NCBI GenBank assembly: GCA_050250665.1
Contig: JBFWOF010000010.1
Coordinates: forward strand, 1-64,000
Origin: JADKFD01 sp050250665
Lineage (GTDB): Bacteria; Pseudomonadota; Gammaproteobacteria; Xanthomonadales; SZUA-5
Direction: 5' to 3'
Length of the DNA: 64,000 nt
Under the pieces are notes generated by a model. It was not told the origin of the DNA. It did not search any database and worked only from the letters and a program-made list of their open reading frames with translations. Positions 57,630 to 64,000 of this stretch are shown piece after piece; position 1 is the stretch's first letter, and the number at the start of each line of letters is the position of its first letter. Both the position numbers and the translations under genes were made by a program.

Positions 57630-58514
57630 TCAGCCGCTACCAGGGCTCTGCGCAATATCGCCCAGTAGCTGCCTGCGCCATGCCCCGGGCGCCATGCCCA
57701 TGCGCGCCTTGAACGCACGGTTGAAGGCGATGGCGCTGCCATAACCGACTTGTTCTGCGATCTGCGCCAGACTGTGTTCGCGCTGTAGCAGATCCTGGGC
57801 CACGGCCATGCGCCAGCCAGCCAGATAATCAAGGGGCGTCTGCCCGACCAGTTCGCGGAAAGTCTGTGCGAAGCGGGTACGTGACATGTGCGCGTGCGCC
57901 GCCAGTGACTCCAGTCCATGGGCCAGCTGCGGCGACTCGTGCATCGCGATCAACGCGTGGCGCAGCTGTGGATGCGCCAATCCGGCGAGCATTCCGTCCT
58001 GCACCCGTCCCTGTTGCATCAGTTCGCGCAGCAGCTGGATCAACAACACCTCGAATAGGCGATCGACAGCGATGCGCCCGCCGCAGCGACCTCCGAACGC
58101 TTCATCCACCAGCAAGTCCAGCGTTGCCGACATCGACGGGTGCTCGCGCAGCGGCAGGCACAGCAGCGGCGGCAGCGCGCGTACCAGCGGATTGTCGTCG
58201 CCGCCACCAAAGTGGGTACTGGCGCAGACCATGTCAGCCCCTTGTTCTGCATCGCTGACGAAGCGATGGGCCACGGCCCTCGGATAGAACAGCAGCGTGG
58301 GCTCGGTGATGGTCTGCCTGGGCAAGCTACTGTGCAACACCTCCACTGCGCCCGAGCGGATCACATGCAGATGCCCGACTCCGGCGTTGGCCTCGATATC
58401 GTTGATGCCGCAGAGTGGGCCGGCGTGGAACAGGCTGGTGCGCAGGCTGAAGCGCCGCAACAGGGCATCCAGGCGATCGGGTGGGGTGCTGGGTGTCATG
58501 GTGGTCTGGCTCAT
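57630..58514 (-). CDS. AraC-family transcriptional regulator
   Basis: About 294 residues. An N-terminal cupin ligand-binding domain (GHLHVIRSGAVEVLHSSLPR, PTLLFYPRAVAHRFV) is followed by the AraC double helix-turn-helix (LAAHAHMSRTRFAQTFRELV, ... DLLQREHSLAQIAEQVGYGS followed by AIAFNRAFKARMG). Divergent from the AhpD-like gene, with a 14-bp palindrome and a family F repeat in between, so it probably controls that gene and itself. Starts at 58514 and 58499 are both possible. The ligand is unknown. Confidence 0.9.
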   Translation of the reverse strand: MSQTTMTPSTPPDRLDALLRRFSLRTSLFHAGPLCGINDIEANAGVGHLHVIRSGAVEVLHSSLPRQTITEPTLLFYPRAVAHRFVSDAEQGADMVCASTHFGGGDDNPLVRALPPLLCLPLREHPSMSATLDLLVDEAFGGRCGGRIAVDRLFEVLLIQLLRELMQQGRVQDGMLAGLAHPQLRHALIAMHESPQLAHGLESLAAHAHMSRTRFAQTFRELVGQTPLDYLAGWRMAVAQDLLQREHSLAQIAEQVGYGSAIAFNRAFKARMGMAPGAWRRQLLGDIAQSPGSG

Positions 58515-58547
58515 GAGGATCAGGGCTGGGGGCATGGGCTCGCGCGG

Positions 58548-58629
58548 CGTCATTGCGAGGAGCGTAGCGACGAAGCAATCCAGGACCTCGCCCAGATCAT
58601 CTGGATTGCTTCGCTGCGCTCTCCATGAA
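58548..58629. repeat. Family A long inverted repeat, copy 6
   Basis: CGTCATTGCGAGGAGCG...GAAGCAATCCAG...CTGGATTGCTTCGCTGCG. The right outer arm is degenerate, so this copy is truncated or diverged. Confidence 0.82.
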
Positions 58630-58660
58630 GCGCTGTCTGATTGATCCGTATCGCCATTGA

Positions 58661-58729
58661 GGAGGGCGCCGCGCTGCGGCGCCGCTTTGCCTGAAGATCA
58701 ACAGCGGCCGCGCAGGCGCGCGTCCCTCC
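58661..58729 (+). repeat. Family F intergenic repeat, copy 4
   Basis: GGAGGGCGCCGCGCTGCGGC...GCGCGCGTCCCTCC, the cleanest copy of the family, next to family A copy 6 in the AraC/AhpD spacer. Confidence 0.85.
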
Positions 58730-58748
58730 ACAAGAGCGTTGCGGTACT

Positions 58749-58762
58749 TATGATTAATCATA
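58749..58762. promoter_or_regulatory. 14-bp perfect palindrome, candidate operator
   Basis: TATGATTAATCATA, perfect, in an AT-rich patch about 95 bp upstream of the AhpD-like ATG and between divergent regulator and target genes. Likely a regulator site; which regulator is unproven. Confidence 0.55.
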
Positions 58763-58857
58763 TCGTACTAATGATAACCCTGAGTGCTGTCCACCTGCCT
58801 ATCTTCTGTCCTGTGCCGGCCATCGCCGAGCCACCCGAACCCCACAGGAGAAAGACC

Positions 58858-59403
58858 ATGAGCACGATTGCACCGATCAACCCGCAGACCGCCGATACCG
58901 CCACCACCAGGACGCTGGAAGCCGTGCGCGCCAAACTGGGCCTGGTGCCCAATATGGTGTTGACGCTGGCGCACTCGCCAACCGCCCTCGGTGGCTATCT
59001 GCAGTTTTCCGGCGCCCTGGCTGGCGGCAAGCTGTCAGGCAAACGCCGCGAAGCCATCGCCATCGCCGTGGCTCAGGCCAACAGCTGCGGCTACTGCCTG
59101 TCGGCGCACACGGCCATCGGTCAGGGCCTGGGGCTGTCGAGCAGCGATATCGCCGATGCCCGTCGTGGTCGGGCGGCAGATCCGGCCGACGCTGCGCTGG
59201 TGACACTGGCCCAGCGCATCGTCGCCACCCAGGGTCATCCCAGTGCCGCCGACATTGCTGCCTTCCGCGCCGCCGGCTTCAGCGATGGCGAGCTGCTGGA
59301 AGTGATCGCCAATGTGGCGCTGAACATCTACACCAACTACGTCAACCACATCGCCGGTACCGAGATCGATTTCCCGGTGCAGTCGCTGGAACTGGCGGCC
59401 TGA
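58858..59403 (+). CDS. Carboxymuconolactone decarboxylase/AhpD-like peroxidase family protein
   Basis: A 181-residue protein of the AhpD/CMD fold. The active site is NSCGYCLSAHTAIG, with Cys77-x-x-Cys80 and His84, as in AhpD-type and peroxidase-related proteins. The N-terminal NMVLTLAHSPTALGGYLQFS and C-terminal VALNIYTNYVNHIAGTEIDF are family features of the peroxidase-related group. Role: removal of organic peroxides, or a thiol-dependent disulfide reductant. The ATG at 58858 has AGGAG upstream. The divergent AraC gene is its probable regulator. Confidence 0.88.
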   Translation: MSTIAPINPQTADTATTRTLEAVRAKLGLVPNMVLTLAHSPTALGGYLQFSGALAGGKLSGKRREAIAIAVAQANSCGYCLSAHTAIGQGLGLSSSDIADARRGRAADPADAALVTLAQRIVATQGHPSAADIAAFRAAGFSDGELLEVIANVALNIYTNYVNHIAGTEIDFPVQSLELAA

Positions 59404-59460
59404 GGCAACCCGGCTGGGCGGGCTGCGGCCCGCTTCGGCTTCGTTGAATGAAGAGCGTTT

Positions 59461-59560
59461 CAACGCGGAGAACGCAGAGAAACGCGGAGGACGCAGAGTA
59501 GAGCCCTGGATATCAGCTCTTCTCAGCGTTCTCTGCGCCCCTCTGCGTTCTCTGCGTTGG
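59461..59560. repeat. Simple-sequence long hairpin (family C), copy 3
   Basis: The left arm AACGCGGAGAACGCAGAGAA plus ACGCGGAGGACGCAGAG pairs with TTCTCTGCGCCCCTCTGCGT plus TCTCTGCGTT. Core TAGAGCCCTGGATATCAGCT. Confidence 0.88.
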
Positions 59561-59715
59561 GATCTGGGTCCGTCACCCGCGACGTGGGCCGTTTTCCTGA
59601 CCGAATCACGCGGATTACCGTGAACCCAGATGACATCCTGGCCACGCTTCATGGCCGATGTGACCGCGCCACACGGCCTCCGCGGTCTGCTTAGGCTTCG
59701 CTGAAGGAAGCGCGT

Positions 59716-59799
59716 TTCGACGCGGAGGACGCAGACTAGAGCCCTGGATATCAGCTCTTCTCAGCGTTCTCTGCGCCCCTCTGCGTTCTCCGCGTTGGT
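59716..59799. repeat. Simple-sequence long hairpin (family C), copy 4
   Basis: A shorter copy sharing the core TAGAGCCCTGGATATCAGCT and right arm with 59461-59560. The two copies in one spacer point to recent duplication. No gene is supported between 59404 and 59850. Confidence 0.88.
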
Positions 59800-59850
59800 A
59801 TCTTTGTCCGCTGCCCGCGGATGGTTCGACCGACGTGCCCTGCCGAAAGC

Positions 59851-60092
59851 TCAGGGCTGGCCGAGCTTGCGTCCCACCGGGCACTGGCCGCGGGCGCCGC
59901 AGCCGGCGCAGGCGCCGGTGGGTGCGGCGGCGGCGCGCTGCAGGCCGGGCATCAGAGCCTGCATCCGGCCGCGGCGGCAGCGGCTTGCCAGGGCGGCCAC
60001 GGCGCTCTGGCGCAGGGCGGCCGGGGTCAGATGCCAGACGCTGAAGACCGCGGCGGCGGTGACGATCAGGGCTACGAGCAGGTTCTCGATCA

Positions 60093-60093
<1 letters not shown>
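59851..60093 (-). CDS. FeoB-associated Cys-rich membrane protein (DUF6587-like)
   Basis: 80 residues starting MIENLLVALIVTAAAVFSVW: one N-terminal membrane helix, then a basic segment. The C-terminal Cys motif ACAGCGARGQCPVG could bind iron or a cluster. Small Cys-rich partners of FeoB occupy the FeoC position in many gammaproteobacteria. Its start codon overlaps the feoB stop by one base, so it is coupled. Confidence 0.85.
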
Positions 60094-61978
<1,885 letters not shown>

Positions 61979-61982
<4 letters not shown>

Positions 61983-62311
61983 TGTGCCGATTCCACAGCC
62001 GTGATGTAGATGTGCTCGGCCTCATGGCGGCGCAGGGCGAACATGGTGCCGCCCACGCGCACGGCGATGGGCTCCCGGCCCCCCGGACCCGTCGCCACCA
62101 CGCGCACGGTTTCATCCGGGACAAAGCCGATTTCCAGCAGGCGCAGCACCAGATTGCGATCGTGCCCATGACCGGCCCTGGGCATGGCCACGCGCAGCAC
62201 GCGGGCGCGCTGGCCGGGCCTGAGTCCCGCCAGCGTCGGCACTTCCAGCGGCGGCGAGGTCATGGCAGCGCTGGCGGCATCGGGCAGAGCTTCACTGGCG
62301 GTGGTCAGCAT
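61979..62311 (-). CDS. feoA: Ferrous iron transport protein FeoA
   Basis: 110 residues with the FeoA SH3-like core (TLAGLRPGQRARVLRVAMPR, RNLVLRLLEIGFVPDETVRV, PIAVRVGGTMFALRRHEAEH). It binds FeoB and promotes Fe(II) uptake. The start at 62311 is preferred (AGGAA upstream); 62263 is in frame. First gene of the feoAB-Cys-rich operon. Confidence 0.93.
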
Positions 62312-62365
62312 GGGCGGTCGGATTCCTGAGCATGCGCTGATCTTAGGCCTTCGCGAGCCGTTCGT

Positions 62366-62384
62366 AAATGCGAATGACTATCAA
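62366..62384 (+). promoter_or_regulatory. Candidate Fur box before feoA
   Basis: AAATGCGAATGACTATCAA closely resembles the gammaproteobacterial Fur operator AATGATAATCATTATC, in the 19-bp layout with the GCGAAT variant common in Xanthomonas-type Fur sites. It lies 55 bp upstream of the feoA start. The preceding TTCGTAAATGC is shared with the site at 7362-7390. Confidence 0.72.
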
Positions 62385-62515
62385 ACGCCAACTTTGCTCA
62401 GGCTGTCTTGATGCAAGTCAAGGTTGAAATGGGGTGGAAAGGGTGGAGAGGGGGCAGGGGGCACGGGGCAAGGGGCAGGGGGCACGGGATGAGGGGCACG
62501 CGGCAAAGCCGGCGT

Positions 62516-62563
62516 CATTGCGAGCCACCTGTGTCTACCCGACACTGCGCACGGGCCATGAAC
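62516..62563 (+). repeat. Family Q intergenic repeat, copy 3
   Basis: CATTGCGAGCCACCTGTGTC...GCACGGGCCATGAAC, matching 1266-1313 and 48651-48699. Nearby at 62440-62510 is a GGGGCANGGGG tract like those at 40350 and 48610. Confidence 0.75.
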
Positions 62564-62574
62564 CACAAGCTGGC

Positions 62575-62650
62575 CTGTAGGAGCGACCTCGCGTCGCGAC
62601 CGGCAAGGTGCAAGTCCACAGCAGCGGTCGCGCCGCAAGGGCGCTCCTAC
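62575..62650. repeat. REP-like inverted pair
   Basis: CTGTAGGAGCGACCTCGCGTCGCGACC...GGTCGCGCCGCAAGGGCGCTCCTAC makes one hairpin between feoA and argS. Related to 45178-45519 and 57556-57629. Confidence 0.85.
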
Positions 62651-62799
62651 GGGTGGACAAAGCCAGCGCCGTGGGTCCCGAGTCCCTACCCATGTGCCCG
62701 GCCGCGCAGCCCCATGCCCCGTGCCCCCAATCCCCGTTGAAGCCCAGCTTCAGGCAAGGCTGCTATTCTTTGCCACCTTTTTCCGTCCAGTGACCCCCA

Positions 62800-64000
62800 G
62801 TGAAAGAGCATTTGCAGGAACTCGTGATGCAGGCGCTGCTCGACGTGCGTCGCAAGCAGCAGGTGGAATTGCCTGAGACCCCCGAGTTCGCCATCGAGCG
62901 TACCCGCCAGAAGGACCATGGCGATTTCGCCACCAATGCCGCGCTGGTGCTGTGCAAGGCCCTGGGCATGAAGCCGCGCGATCTGGCGCAGGCCATCGTT
63001 GATCACCTGCCCGAGTCCAGGCATGTGGAAAACGTGGCCATCGCCGGCCCCGGTTTCATCAATTTCACGCTGAGCCGGAGTTGTCTGCTGGGAACCCTGC
63101 GCCGGGTGCTGGAACGCGGCGACGAATACGGCAGCACCGAGCGCGACGAGAACGAGCACCTCACGGTCGAGTACGTCAGCGCCAACCCCACCGGGCCGCT
63201 GCACGTCGGTCACGGCCGTGGCGCCGCCTTCGGCGCCAGCCTGACCAACATCCTCGAGGCCTGTGGCATCAAGGTGCAGCGCGAGTACTACGTCAACGAC
63301 TACGGCCGGCAGATGGACATCCTCGCCACCAGCGTCTGGCTGCGCTATCTGGATCTGACCGGCAATCCGGTGCGTTTCCCGGACAACGGCTACAAGGGCG
63401 ATTACGTCGTCGATGTGGCGCGTACGCTCAAGCATGCGCACGGCGATCGCTTCCGCCGCAGTCCCTTCGAGGTCACCGCCAATCTGCCGCCCGATGAAAG
63501 CCAGGGCGGCGACAAGGAAGCGCACGTGGATGCGCTCATCGGCCGTGCCCGTGAGCTGCTCGGGGGCGATGACTTCGACCTGATCTACAAGCTGGCGCTG
63601 GACAGCCTGCTCGGCGCCATCCGCGACGAGCTGCTGGCTTTCAATGTGCGCTATGACAACTGGTTCTCGGAGCGCAGCCTGGCTGATTCGGGCGCTGTCG
63701 ACCGCGCCATCGACCGGCTGACGCGTCTGGGTCATATGTACGAGAAGGACGGCGCCAAGTGGTTCCGTGCGACCACCTTCGGTGACGAAAAGGACCGCGT
63801 GGTAGTCCGCGAGAATGGCCAGAGCACCTATTTCGCCTCGGATATCGCCTATCTGCTGAACAAGTTCGAGCGCGGCTTCACCAAGGCCGTGTACGTGCTC
63901 GGCGCCGATCATCATGGTTATATCGCGCGCCTGAAGGCGGCGGCCAGTGGCCTTGGCCTCAACCCGGCCAATGTCGAGATCGTGCTGGTGCAGTTTGCCA
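62800..64000 (+). CDS. argS: Arginyl-tRNA synthetase (partial, 3' end outside window)
   Basis: The frame from GTG 62800 gives 400 codons without a stop. The N-terminal additional domain (VKEHLQELVMQALLDVRRKQ; FAIERTRQKDHGDFATNAAL) leads to the class I HIGH motif in EYVSANPTGPLHVGHGRGAA (His-Val-Gly-His, 135-138). Later family features are YYVNDYGRQMDILATSVWLR, DKEAHVDALIGRARELLGGD and FASDIAYLLNKFERGF, then VLGADHHGYIARLKAAASGL. It charges tRNA-Arg. GTG is used because no ATG precedes the conserved N-terminus. The KMSKS-type loop and anticodon domain lie beyond the window. Confidence 0.96.
   Translation, partial: MKEHLQELVMQALLDVRRKQQVELPETPEFAIERTRQKDHGDFATNAALVLCKALGMKPRDLAQAIVDHLPESRHVENVAIAGPGFINFTLSRSCLLGTLRRVLERGDEYGSTERDENEHLTVEYVSANPTGPLHVGHGRGAAFGASLTNILEACGIKVQREYYVNDYGRQMDILATSVWLRYLDLTGNPVRFPDNGYKGDYVVDVARTLKHAHGDRFRRSPFEVTANLPPDESQGGDKEAHVDALIGRARELLGGDDFDLIYKLALDSLLGAIRDELLAFNVRYDNWFSERSLADSGAVDRAIDRLTRLGHMYEKDGAKWFRATTFGDEKDRVVVRENGQSTYFASDIAYLLNKFERGFTKAVYVLGADHHGYIARLKAAASGLGLNPANVEIVLVQFA

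Noticed and set aside
63081..63497. Alternative frame inside argS
   Set aside because: Overlaps the conserved HVGH region in another frame and has no family features.

Overview
The window is GC-rich bacterial chromosome. It reads as a gammaproteobacterium of the order Lysobacterales (Xanthomonadales), Rhodanobacteraceae/Lysobacteraceae-like. The reasons are an E. coli-type NADP isocitrate dehydrogenase with Ser113, a long PlsB, TonB and TonB-receptor iron uptake, a DUF3379 anti-sigma gene, a RAYT gene among its repeats, an IPTL-CTERM exoprotein, and a secreted protein ending in a GFE-type tail. This placement is inference from gene content, not a database match. I saw no tRNA, rRNA, phage, plasmid or CRISPR signature.

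Layout. 1-7 kb: a partial MFS sugar transporter, icd, an NDUFA9-like NAD(P)-binding protein, a Kbp/YgaU-like BON-LysM protein and a secreted transglutaminase-like protein. 7.4-12.5 kb: a probable Fur-controlled iron-uptake operon (TonB, Fiu-like receptor, FMN alpha-hydroxy-acid oxidase, PiuC dioxygenase). 12.7-17.1 kb: an ECF sigma/anti-sigma pair, a DUF3592 protein, a REP-associated tyrosine transposase inside its own repeats, and a secreted sugar dehydrogenase. 17.2-29.6 kb: plsB, a lipoprotein, a candidate small RNA, pyrF, an M1 aminopeptidase, a transporter-fused hybrid histidine kinase, maiA and an ATP-grasp ligase. 29.8-38.1 kb: a minus-strand MacAB-like ABC export operon with its own sigma-54-type two-component system. 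38.3-45.2 kb: a zinc-ribbon protein, membrane proteins, a CbiM-like permease, a DcaP-like porin, and a two-gene unit of an inactive-transglutaminase/7TM protein with an ATP-grasp alpha-L-glutamate-ligase-like protein. 45.5-59.4 kb: a large BNR/sortilin-type exoprotein, a protein with a histone-H1-like tail, a giant ExeM/NucH-type extracellular nuclease, a bicupin, a Lpd-like flavoprotein, and a divergent AraC regulator/AhpD-like pair. 59.8-64 kb: the feoA-feoB-Cys-rich-protein operon behind a well-matched Fur box, then the start of argS.

The most striking feature of the window is its non-coding DNA. Nearly every gap longer than about 150 bp contains one or more long inverted repeats. They fall into several families: CGTCATTGCGA/GCAATCC hairpins, GGAGGGCGCCGC units, GGTAGGTCCAGAC palindromes, GAAGGACGC-type simple-sequence hairpins, Pseudomonas-like REP (GTGGGAGCGGGCT) pairs, and RAYT-linked TAGCCCG...CGGGCTA units. 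Some gaps hold two or three families, in places nested. Every spacer of the ABC-export/two-component operon carries a different inverted repeat.

How the genes work together. Two iron systems, ferric-siderophore uptake and Feo ferrous uptake, share a Fur-like upstream motif. Several envelope and exoprotein genes suggest a free-living heterotroph that processes extracellular DNA, sugars and peptides: the Kbp-like and transglutaminase-like pair, the ExeM nuclease, the sugar dehydrogenase, the BNR protein, the DcaP porin and the M1 peptidase.
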